This document shows, piece after piece, positions 28,905 to 38,500 of a stretch of DNA of 64,000 bases. The stretch lies in the NCBI RefSeq assembly GCF_034006335.1, contig NZ_JAWDIQ010000001.1; one strand, given 5' to 3'. The DNA is from Paracerasibacillus soli (GTDB lineage Bacteria > Bacillota > Bacilli > Bacillales > Amphibacillaceae). Both the position numbers and the translations under genes were made by a program. The notes beneath the pieces were generated by a model. That model saw only the letters and a list, made by a program, of their open reading frames with translations, made no database searches and had not been told where the DNA came from. Numbering within the stretch: position 1 is the first letter of the stretch; each line of letters starts with the position of its first letter.

Positions 28905-29295
28905 GTTGATTTGCTGTTCATACATATTACGGAGTTTATTGTCATGTTGTAATTGTTTAGTTGCTACATAATTAATTGTTCCCTGTGACTCGGAAAGTTC
29001 AATACGCATACCAGGAAATTTTGCGTCAAGTCAATCAATGGTGCTTATTCATTTCGCCTTCTAGATTAATAACTCTTATATCTATATTACTTTCTAAGTC
29101 GTTGATTCTAGAACTCCTTCTCTCTTCTAGATTGTTGAAACTCGAATTCATTTTTCCTTCTAAATTATTGATTTGTGCATCCAAGTTAACTTCTATATTG
29201 TTGATTTTTGCATCCATTTTACGAAATTCACCCTGTACTAGTTTACTATGCATATTTAATGCGTTTAAAATTTCTTTTAAGTAGTTTTACTCCAT
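28905..29295 (-). pseudogene. Degenerate coiled-coil protein gene, paralogue of 37769-38151
   Basis: Reading from ATG 29295, the third codon is TAA where the intact paralogue has CAA. After it come ILNALNMHSKLVQGEFRKMD, a run of INNLE/INDLE-type heptads, a frame break near 29030, and the conserved tail GMRIELSESQGTINYVATKQ. The paralogue's stop after YEQ is lost. It is homologous at DNA level to 37769-38151 and in the same orientation. I take it as a decayed copy. Confidence 0.7.
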
Positions 29296-29362
29296 TATTT
29301 TCCACCCCCATTATATACAATAGCTATTATACAATGATTCAAATTACTGCAAGACGGTAAAA

Positions 29363-29482
29363 ACTCGCTCACTTCAATATATAAGGTCACGCATTTCATT
29401 TATCGGCAATTTTCCCAAATCAAAGTAAAATAACTGTTGCTCTTTCTACGTCATCTGTTAAGACAGATGAGTATGAGCGAGT
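29363..29482. other. Nested inverted repeats, possible structured RNA
   Basis: ACTCGCTCA (29363-29371) is the exact reverse complement of TGAGCGAGT (29474-29482), enclosing a second hairpin CATCTGT-TAAG-ACAGATG (29452-29469). No coding sequence covers it. Either strand could form the structure. Confidence 0.45.
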
Positions 29483-29908
29483 CCTAAATTTATAAGTACT
29501 TTTTGGTTGAAATATTTCTCCTGATATAGCTGACGGGATCAATAGATTATTGTAGATTTATTCCGTAATTCCCGTATTTGCTACAATTCCGACCAAACCT
29601 ACTTCACATATCTCTAACTAATCAATAAAGTAATCCCCAATTCTTTTTCCCAACCATGAATCAATAGTACATTTAGAGCCCTTGGTTTTAGTTCATAGTC
29701 ACATAGAAACAGTAAGTCGTAACCTTTGGAAATGTAAAAACTACATGAGTAAATTTAAGTAATTGACATGAAGTCAGATGTGTCATGTTTTACAATCTTT
29801 TTGAACCGTTATATTTAAAGGAGTGTATGGTAACCTGTTTGGTCAAGCGTGTTAAACATATTAACTACAATTTGTATAGGTGTCAAAATGCTTTCGGAGA
29901 TGTCAGAA

Positions 29909-29937
29909 TTATTGTAAAATGATATGTGGGTTATAAT
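29909..29937 (+). promoter_or_regulatory. Promoter of the coiled-coil/McrB-like/nuclease operon
   Basis: TTATTG (29909-29914), a 17-base spacer and a consensus TATAAT (29932-29937), 38 bases before the first start codon. Confidence 0.65.
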
Positions 29938-29974
29938 CCTTAATCAATTCAAAATGTTTGGAGGTTGATATGTA

Positions 29975-31339
29975 TTGGAGCTTATGGAAAAGATAGATAA
30001 AAAAGAAGCGAATGACTTTCTTGCCAATTATCTTTTCGGATGCCTAGAAAAAGAAGGTTATATCAAAATAATTTTTTATACAAATGGAAAGATACCTGGT
30101 TTCACTAGAAATGTATTGAAGGCACCTTTGCCATTGGTTAAAGGTACTGCAAAAAAAAGATTATGGAAGGTAAATGATGCAATACACTTCCTAGGAATAT
30201 ATGTTAAGGGTTTACTTGAAAAATATAAGGAATTATCGAAGGCGGAGTTTTTCACACAGATTGAAATGGATGAAAATGTTTCAAATGGCCAGAAGTTTAC
30301 ATTGTTTTTCATTATTCATTTCGAAGAATATATGCGTAAAAAGGAGGAAATCAGACAAAATATAATAGCTGGATTACCACCTTTTCAAAATCTTGTAAAC
30401 GTTACACTTTCTGATAAATTAAAGGCCCATTCAACCATCTATCAAAAAGAAATTAAAAGTAAAATTGATAAAATATTTGATTCATTCTACGAAGATTCGG
30501 TAAAGATGAAAAAGAAACCAAATCAAACATTAAAAGAAGTGTTAGAAAACGAAGCCTTACCTAAACCAATTGAAGGATATTATTTAAAAGCATTTTATCA
30601 GTTTTTAGATGAATTAAAGGGTTGGAATGTAGAGGAACTTGGCAGTTTAAAGAGTCTTGTAATATTTGATCTTATTAACATTATAAATCGCCGTCAGACA
30701 GAGTTTTTTGATAGCGTTGGTGTATTGAAAAAGGATTTTCAGCTTGAGGTAAATAAAGTAAATAATAGATTGGTGAAAACAGTAAAAGAAACCCATAAAA
30801 AAGAAGAAAAAATAAAAAAATTGGAGGAAGAGAAGAATGAATTAGTAGATAACAATAATAGTTTACGAAAGGAAATTGAACAGTCACAAAGAACAATTAG
30901 GGAGGTAAGATTGGAAAGAGAAAAATATATAGAACTTATGCATAAGAAACAATCGAATATCAAGGAACTGAAAAATCAATTAAATATGGTGACAAGTGCA
31001 AAGGATAGAATTTATAAAAAGCTATTTGAAAGTGAAAATATTTGCCTTTTTACAAAGGTAAGAGATGATTCGCTTTTACATTATTTTACACAGGAACAAA
31101 TAATTTATTTTAAAGATACCGCTGACTTAAAAAATAACATAACCCCAAGGATACAAAGTAAAATTTGCTTTTTGAACCTTGATGGAATTATGATAAGAGA
31201 TTCGTTTAAATTAGAAGAACAATTTCAACAAAAGGGAATTATTTATCGCATAGTCAGTGGTGGTGTAAATAAAAATATAAGGAGTATTGTCTATTATTTG
31301 GAGGGGGAATTACGATATGAAGTTAAAACAACGGATTAA
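29975..31339 (+). CDS. Coiled-coil protein, first gene of an McrBC-like operon
   Basis: An intact 454-residue protein from TTG 29975 behind TTGGAGG. The first 240 residues are helical and charged. Residues about 250-345 form a long coiled coil (KKEEKIKKLEEEKNELVDNN and following heptads). The last 100 residues form a small mixed domain (ICLFTKVRDDSLLHYFTQEQ ... KICFLNLDGIMI). No enzymatic motif or membrane segment is seen. It overlaps the McrB-like gene by 23 bases, so co-translation is likely. It may be a sensor, scaffold or specificity factor. ATG 29970 in another frame would need an indel. Confidence 0.7.
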   Translation: MELMEKIDKKEANDFLANYLFGCLEKEGYIKIIFYTNGKIPGFTRNVLKAPLPLVKGTAKKRLWKVNDAIHFLGIYVKGLLEKYKELSKAEFFTQIEMDENVSNGQKFTLFFIIHFEEYMRKKEEIRQNIIAGLPPFQNLVNVTLSDKLKAHSTIYQKEIKSKIDKIFDSFYEDSVKMKKKPNQTLKEVLENEALPKPIEGYYLKAFYQFLDELKGWNVEELGSLKSLVIFDLINIINRRQTEFFDSVGVLKKDFQLEVNKVNNRLVKTVKETHKKEEKIKKLEEEKNELVDNNNSLRKEIEQSQRTIREVRLEREKYIELMHKKQSNIKELKNQLNMVTSAKDRIYKKLFESENICLFTKVRDDSLLHYFTQEQIIYFKDTADLKNNITPRIQSKICFLNLDGIMIRDSFKLEEQFQQKGIIYRIVSGGVNKNIRSIVYYLEGELRYEVKTTD

Positions 31340-33317
31340 TCCTGAAATTGTAAGTAAACTAACTGATGCAATTTTTGTAGGAAGATTAGTAAATGAAGAT
31401 GATATCACAGGAACCCCAATACCTGGTTCTGTCTATTCCATAGATGGCATTTATGAACATGTTCAATTTCATATAAAATGTTTATCGCCTATACCAGATG
31501 AAATATCAAGACTTTTTTCGTACCAAAATAAGATAATTACTGGTAGTACTAGAAGTAAAAATAACTCGAAAGTTAAGTGCATGGATGAATTATGATACGC
31601 TATATCATTTTGAAGTCCAAGATAAGGTTAGGGATTTTCTAGATGATAAATTAATAGCATTTACATTAAGTGTCGCTAACGAAATGCTGTATGTTGAATT
31701 ATTACAAATAGAGGATATCGAACCAGCAGATAAGTATTTTATGATTCCAGGTCCAGAACTTAAACTAGATGAAAATAAGGCCGATTTTGAATTAAAGTTA
31801 GTTAGTGAGTATAAACCATTTACTCTGAGACACTATCCGAATTTATTTGACCTACCTGAATTTATTTACTGTCAAGGAACATTGTACGAAGTCTTTTTAA
31901 ATGCTACAAATAATACAACCACATATTTACAACAGGAAATGAAAGAGGTTAAATATCAATCCACAGTGGAAGGTATTTTTTTGAATTATGTTGATATGAG
32001 AATTGATGATCGATTGTTTTTTATACAGGCAGATAAGATATTAGATATAAAAGATACCTTTAATTCTTATGGAATAAAGTTAGAAGCAGAAAGTATTATG
32101 AAAAAAGTGGAAAACAATGGGGAGATACGGATAGTAAGGGTGTAATTCCTAAAAAGAATACCCAACATGGAAAGTTTTATAACAAATACTCTAAATCCGA
32201 AAATAAATTTTTGGAATATTTACTAGAAAATGCAGCATTTCGTGGATTGTATTTTAATAAAGAAGAATTATACTCCTTTCATACTAGTGTAAAAACAAAT
32301 TTATTAAGTATAATTGGTGGGATGTCTGGAACTGGAAAGTCCCAATTGGCAAAACTATATGGAGAAACAATGGGGTTAGAATTCGGTCGTCAATTACTAA
32401 TGATTCCTGTCTCGCCATCATACCATGAGCCAAATGACGTATTGGGTTATTTAAATCCAACTAATGGCGTGTACTATGAAAGTGAAACAGGATTAGTAAG
32501 CTTGCTCTTAGATGCTGAGAAAAATCAAGATGAGATATATATGATAATTTTTGATGAAATGAACCTTTCCCAGGTAGAACACTGGTTCAGCCCATTTATT
32601 TCATTGTTAGAAATAGAAGAGGAAAACAGATATTTACCGTTATTTAATGATAATAGTTACTGTGTGAATAATAAATATAAATCAAAAGTTAAAATAGGTA
32701 ATAATATTATATTTGTAGGGACAGTAAATTTTGATGAAACAACGAAGGACTTTTCTGATCGGTTATTAGACAGGACAAATGTTATTACACCATTTAAATT
32801 AAGTTTTGCCGAGGCGGCAAACATTATCAATATAGAGAAACATGAATCGGATAAATTAAAGACTTTTAAATTTGATGCTCGTACCTATAGAAATGAATTA
32901 ATGCAAGATGATAAACATTATTTGACAGTACTTTCAAATGAAGAAATTAATATTCTTGATGAATTACATCAGCTAATTCATCACAACAATAAACAAAAAG
33001 GGGTTTCCTTCAGAGTGGCAATAGGAATATCGAAATTTTTAGCAAGTATACCAGTAAATAGAAAAGGGGAGCCGTTGATAAATCGCTCACAAGCTTTTGA
33101 TATGCAAGTAGCCCAAAGAGTGTTAACAAAAATAAAGGGGTTAGAGTCCTATGTTGAACCACTTGTTGGTATATATAGAAATGGGGAATATAAACCGGGT
33201 TCTATCAGTGAATTATTTCAATCGGAAGCATCACAAAAAGTATCATCATTTGAACGATCCTTACAATTATTAAATAGTAAAGCAAAAGAGTTGATGTTAT
33301 ATGGTTATGCAAATTAA
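31317..33317 (+). CDS. McrB-like AAA+ NTPase, with two frameshifts
   Basis: The 666-residue repaired protein has an unassigned N-terminal region (residues 1 to about 300) and a C-terminal McrB-type AAA+ domain. Walker A is GGMSGTGKSQLAK (about 332-344), Walker B IIFDEMNLSQVEHWFSPF (about 410), and the sensor segment FVGTVNFDETTKDFSDRLLD, in place of the MNTADRS motif of classical McrB. Shifts: one extra A near 31575 (KVSAWMNYDTLYHF) and one missing G at 32138-32140 (IRIVRGVIPKKN). It starts at ATG 31317 behind GGAGGGGG. It probably forms a hexameric motor that drives the nuclease encoded next. Confidence 0.85.
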
Positions 33318-35174
33318 ATTTCAAGATTCGTATACTACTAGGGTGGATAGTGGGATAACTTTGCCGTTTCAATTAAGTCTTATTGTAGGAGAAGGATATA
33401 ATGAAAAAGAAATTGAAATTACTAATCTAACAACATCTATTTACCGAATACCACAATTTATGTATGAAATCCAAGAATTAAAAAATTTAATGATGAAAAT
33501 TGACGGAGATATGACCGAACAGGTAGACGTTGTTGGGGGACTGTTAAAGTAGATGAAGAAGATGAAACTGCATTTGCATGTAAATTTGACAAGAATCATC
33601 TTGAAAAACGTTTATTTCCTTTACGTAATGAACTGTATCCATGGCGATGTGGAACCTATCACTTTGAGGTAATCTATAAAGGTAAATGTTATTATGGTGG
33701 ATTTAAAATTGTTCCAAAAAATGTAGATAGTAAACAATTTGCTAAAATACACGAGTTAATAAATAAGGAACTAGAAGGACTTACAATTGATTATGTTAGT
33801 AAAAAACAAATGTATGGAAATTTATCAGATATTGAAGAAAGTAGTTATTGGCAATATATTCGATGGTATTTTGAAAACGAAAGAATGTTGCATCATGCAC
33901 TACAGATGATTGAAAAGAATACCCAAAATGAGCTATCAAAAAGATATGTAATAGATAAACAGCCAAAGCAAGTAGATGAAAGAATCGTCAAATGGCAAAA
34001 TTCAGCTAAGGGACAAGTAGTAAGGGAGATGAAGTTTTTAAATAAGAATCTATTTTTACAATGGGATACGCATTCTAATAGGGTTGTGAAATATCGTGTT
34101 TTTCTATTGTCAAACAAGTTAAAAGTGATATTGAAATTAGTTACTAAAATAGGTCAAGAGTATGAAAGAGAAAAGAAACAGTCAGAACGTGATATAAGGG
34201 AATTAGAGTATACCCATAAACAACTTTTAGAAAATCGTTTTATTACGGACAGGGAGAAAAGTAGAATTGGTAATGCATTAAAAGTAAAAAAGCTAGAATT
34301 TAAAAAGCTTGAGGATAAGTTCGTTCGGGCTACTAATGAACTTCATAAATTGATAAAAAGTAGAGCAACTTTAAATAATGTGATGAATAATACTTTTTGG
34401 TCTAAAATAAGTGATAAAATGCCTCATTTGATTGTATTGGGTAAACATGTTGGGTATCAAATTTTTAATAAATTATGGATAGAATCTAACGAAATATCTG
34501 TTGAAGACGGGAGTAGAATCGTTTCGCTCCCTGTGTATAAGCCGACATATGAGTTGTACGAGTACTACGTCTATTTTGGTGCAATCCATGCGTTAGAGAC
34601 GCTAGAATTTAAGGCTTATAATGATTCTTTATGGAACCAATTAACACAATCATTTTTTGAATATGGCTTAAAAGATGGTACGAAAGTAACGCTATCTAAG
34701 GATCATTTAAGAGTAGACATTACGTATGATGAATTGATTGAACATGATTCGGATATTGCTTTAGACAAGGACAAACATTTTTATAGTGCTGGTATAAACC
34801 GTAAACCTGATATTCGAATAGACCTGTATGAGATGGAAGAGCAAGGCTGGAAATATACCTCTTCTTTTATCATTGAAGTTAAATATAGTCCTTTTTATAA
34901 TATATACTCCAAACAGGGTAGAACACGTGCATTGGAACAACTGTCGGAGTATTGGAGAATTAAATATGTATATAAGGAAGGACATTATGAACATAAAGCT
35001 ATTCACAAGGTAATTTGTATCTATCCTGGAACAAATAACCGATCAATTAAATTTAATAGCGAGCATGGGATTTTCCTTCAGTTTTATCCAAATGCAGATT
35101 CAGATGATAATTATGATATAGTGGGAAAGAAAGAATTAATAAAAATGCTCAAATACTGGATTATAGGTAACTAG
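33301..35174 (+). CDS. DUF2357-like/PD-(D/E)XK nuclease with coiled coil (McrC-like partner), one frameshift
   Basis: The 624-residue repaired protein overlaps the McrB-like gene. The N-terminal beta-rich part resembles DUF2357. A coiled coil lies around residues 275-350 (YEREKKQSERDIRELEYTHK). The C-terminal nuclease carries KPDIRIDLYE (D about 503) and FIIEVKYSPF (E and K about 525 and 527), the PD-D-ExK pattern, as in PDDEXK_7 (DUF524) proteins. Restoring one G in the run at 33535-33539 (VVGGTVKVDEEDE) joins the frames. By position it is the effector of a type IV-like restriction system. Confidence 0.8.
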
Positions 35175-35399
35175 ATTAGTTAAATGAGGCTATAAATTTT
35201 TAAAAAGTACAAAATGCTGTAACTGAACTCCATTTTTGTAAGGTATCCTGTTTTAAAAATATGGCCTTTACTTGTGTGAGAAGGTAATTTTACAGGAGGG
35301 AGATTAGGGTGAGAAGCCGAAGTCCTTGTTCCAAGATTGAGAGATGTTGAACCTAATCCTTAACTTACTCAGTCGAAAATATATAATTAGTAATTTTGG

Positions 35400-37205
35400 A
35401 TGGTGAATCTATTGTCTAATTATCAAGTTAACAATACAAACATAAATGCTTTAATAAGCTGGATAGAGCAAGATTTAGTAGCAATACCCGAAATACAGCG
35501 ACCATTTGTTTGGAAACCTTCCAAAGTCAGGGACTTACTAGATTCTCTGTATAATGATTATCCTGTTGGCTATATAATTACATGGCAAAACCCTGATGCA
35601 CGTCTTAAAGATGGAACCATTTCACATGGCAAAAGAATTTTGATAGATGGTCAGCAACGTGTGACCGCGATAATGGCTGCAATTACAGGTGAGGAAATAG
35701 TTACAAAAGATTATAGTAAAAGAAAAATCAATATTGCGTTTAACCCAATTGAAGAAACCTTTGAAGTACAAAATCCAGCTATCTTAAAGGATAAAAAATG
35801 GATACCAGATATTTCTAAGGTATTTGAACAAGGATTTGATACTTTTGGATTTATCAATCAATATTGTCAACAAAATCCGGAAATTACTAACAATAAGTTA
35901 AACGAGGTACTTCAACAGTTAACAAGTATCAGATATAGTTCCATAGGTGTTATTGAGTTAGCGCACACTTTGGATATTGAAGTTGTAACGGAGATATTTA
36001 TTCGGATAAATTCTGCCGGAGTTAACTTAAGCCAAGCAGATTTTGCTATGTCTAAGATTTCTGTCAATGACGTATATGGTGGCCCTCTCATACGTAAGAC
36101 AGTGGATTACTTTTGCCATTTAATTAAAAGTCCTTCAGTTTATGACAATATTATTCAAAACGACAAGGATTTTGCCGAAACTGATGATTTCAAGAAAATT
36201 AAGTGGTTAAAGGATTATAATACCAATATTTATGAACCAAGTTACTCTGATTTATTACGTGTAGCGTTTTCATTTAAATTTCTCCGTGGAAGGTTATCGA
36301 ATTTAGTCAGCCTATTGTCAGGAAGAGATTTTGAAACAAGAGAGTATAAAGAGGAAATAATTGAGGACTCTTTCAAAAGTTTGCATGATGGTGTATTAAA
36401 GTTTATCAATGAAACTAACTTTAAACGATTTATTATGATTTTAAAATCGGCAGGGGTTATTAATGCTAAACTAGTTCGATCGCAGAATGCTTTAAACTTT
36501 GCTTACGCATTATATTTATTATTACGAGAAAAAAATGTGCAGGATTCTATTATAAATCAGGTAGTCAGAAAATGGCTTGTAGCTTCAATATTAACGGAAA
36601 GATACTCAGGGTCTCCAAAGTCTATGTTTGATTTTGATATAAAACGTTTTGAAGCACATGAGAATCCCATGGAATATGTTGAGAAAATGGAAGCAGGTGA
36701 GTTGTCTGATGCTTATTGGGAGAATATTCTACCTGCTAATTTAGAAACATGGTGACAAGTAGCCCTTATTTCAATTTGTTTGTTATGTCCAGATTTATGA
36801 TAAAGATAATGCTTTTCTTTCAAAATCAATTACAGTGCAGCAGCTAATTGAGGAAGAGGGGACGTTCATCACGCTTTTCCCAAAAAGTATTTGCAAACTA
36901 GTGGTTACAATAACAGGAGACAATATAACCAAATAGCAAACTATGCTTACACAGAACAGGTTGTAAATTTAGCCGTGAAAGCACAATCTCCGAAAGAATA
37001 TATGGAAAAGGTTAAATCTCAAATTAAGGGGGAACAAATTAAGATAGGTGAAATTGATAAATGGGAGGACCTACAGCAGAATCTCAAAATGAATTGTATT
37101 CCACAATCCATATTTGAAGTAGCCGCAGATAATTATCAAAAGTTTTTGGATGTGAGAAGAACTCTTATGGCCAAGAAGATTCGTAATTACTATAGCAGAT
37201 TATAG
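35400..37205 (+). CDS. DUF262/HNH (GmrSD-like) protein, with three frameshifts
   Basis: The N-terminal ParB-like DUF262 domain is clear: IPEIQRPFVWKPSKVRDLLDS, DYPVGYIITW and the nucleotide-binding motif LIDGQQRVTAI (residues about 82-92), then IFIRINSAGVNLSQADF. The middle is helical. The C-terminal part, out of frame in the raw sequence, reads ERGDVHHAFPKKYL and NQIANYAY, an HNH-type nuclease signature. Three one-base losses (near 36750, 36789 and 36856) cancel to the original frame. The repaired length is 602 residues. GmrSD-type enzymes restrict modified phage DNA. It lies 225 bases after the nuclease gene, possibly a separate unit. Confidence 0.82.
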
Positions 37206-37214
37206 GAATTCTTA

Positions 37215-37284
37215 AGAGACAGGGGATTAGGGCCCTGAGTTGTGGGTAAGAATGTGGACGATAAACATTGAATCCCCTGTCTCT
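37215..37284. repeat. Perfect 14-bp inverted repeat after the DUF262 gene
   Basis: AGAGACAGGGGATT (37215-37228) is repeated inverted at 37271-37284, with a 42-base centre that contains the palindrome AGGGCCCT. It could be a terminator stem, a small RNA or a miniature element. Confidence 0.6.
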
Positions 37285-37353
37285 AAATATATTAAAAAAG
37301 TAGCAGAATGTTAATAAATATTTAATAGGATGTAGAGAAAGGGGGAGGAATAG

Positions 37354-37575
37354 ATGGAATTTAAGGATTTCCTAATCAAGGAATTCGGATTGAGTGAAAA
37401 ATCGGCTACTGATTATGTTGGCCGGTTTAATGGTTTAGTTAAAAGGGGAATTTATAATGGGGAACAAGCAATTACCCCTAGAATAAGGAAGGAAATAGAA
37501 AGTGAATTCCCTAATTCAAAAAAACATTATATTCTTGCATTTGAAAGGTATGTAAAATATAAACAGAATACATGA
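37354..37575 (+). CDS. Small 73-residue helical protein
   Basis: It starts at ATG 37354 behind a strong GGGGGAGGA site. The product, beginning MEFKDFLIKEFGLSEKSATD, is short, basic and helical, and resembles the core-binding (SAM-like) fold at the N-terminus of integrases and of some restriction-linked proteins. No catalytic residues. It sits at the right end of the block bounded by the coiled-coil paralogues. Function unknown. Confidence 0.6.
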   Translation: MEFKDFLIKEFGLSEKSATDYVGRFNGLVKRGIYNGEQAITPRIRKEIESEFPNSKKHYILAFERYVKYKQNT

Positions 37576-37768
37576 TAGGCAAAGCGATGAACATCTGCGC
37601 GATGTTTTTCATTAGTTTGTATAAATCGCTCAGTTGATGATTTATAACTTGAAATGAATTGATTACGAAAACTAAAATATCGGAAAAAAGATATACTAAA
37701 GGGTTGTTTATTCAATAACGCCAACCCCTAACAAAACAATTGAATATTAAACTATGATGAGGATAGGC

Positions 37769-38151
37769 TTATACTTCTTGTTCGTAGATAGTACGGAGTT
37801 TCTGTTCGTGTTGTAGTGTTTTGCTGGCTACATAATCAATTGTTTCTTGTGATTCAGAAAGTTCAACACGCATTCCGGAAAATTTTGCGTCAAGTCGATT
37901 GAATCCTTTATCCATCTTATTCTCCATATTGTAACTTTACTTTCTAAGCTATTTACTTTATTTTCCAAACTGTTTACTTTTCCTTCCAGGTTGTCAACTT
38001 TGTTTTCTAAGCTGTTTACTCTTTTTTCGAGTCTTTGTACTTTGTTTTCTAAGCTATCCACTTTCTTATCTAATCCGCGAATATCTTCTCGTATTTGCTT
38101 ACCATGCATATTTAATGCATCCATAATTTGGTTCAACATTGTTTGTTCCAT
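37769..38151 (-). CDS. Coiled-coil heptad-repeat protein, one frameshift
   Basis: The 127-residue repaired protein starts at ATG 38151 behind GGAGGTGGTG. After MEQTMLNQIMDALNMHGKQI come about seven units of the pattern VDSLENKV/VNSLENKV, then MDKGFNRLDAKFSGMRVELS and IDYVASKTLQHEQKLRTIYE. One base is missing near 37935. A parallel coiled coil is the only structure visible. The homologue at 28905-29295 is degenerate; the two bracket the restriction-like block in direct orientation. Function unknown. Confidence 0.7.
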
Positions 38152-38500
38152 TTTAACACCACCTCCATGCTCCTAATTATACATTGATACTAATATCTTT
38201 CAAGGAGGTAAAATTCTCCCAACTATATATAAAAAGTCTTTTTCCCTCTTGCTTATATGATATAATTTAAAATTTCTTTATCCCAAACATATATCAATAT
38301 ATTTTTTATAGCGAAAAACTAATTTTGGCTATTACTCCAATGTTTTACTGCAAAAGAAATCAATTCTGAATCATTTCCCCCTTAAAATTGAAAGTAATTA
38401 ATTAGTACCATATACCCATATTCATCTGGTAAAATAGATTCATATATAATCGTTTACAATCACTATAATAAATAACAACATTTACACGGGGGCACACAAG
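38152..38500. other. Divergent promoter region before the GHKL operon
   Basis: About 350 AT-rich bases without a gene. Two TATAAT hexamers (38445-38450 and 38464-38469) lie upstream of a GGGGG ribosome site, but neither has a good -35 box. Confidence 0.4.

Larger units (their letters stand above)
29296..29974. other. 680-base intergenic region at the left edge of the defence-like island
   Basis: No gene found. It contains a folded element at 29363-29482 and a promoter at 29909-29937, both listed separately. The remainder is AT-rich and featureless to me. Confidence 0.5.

Noticed and set aside
35175..35399. Possible small RNA or leader peptide before the DUF262 gene (AGGAGGGA then GTG at 35309)
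   Set aside because: The frame has only about 13 codons and I found no supporting structure.
37828..38151. Heptad repeats as a CRISPR-like array
   Set aside because: The repeats are coding (VDSLENKV-type units) with no spacer variation; no cas genes are present.
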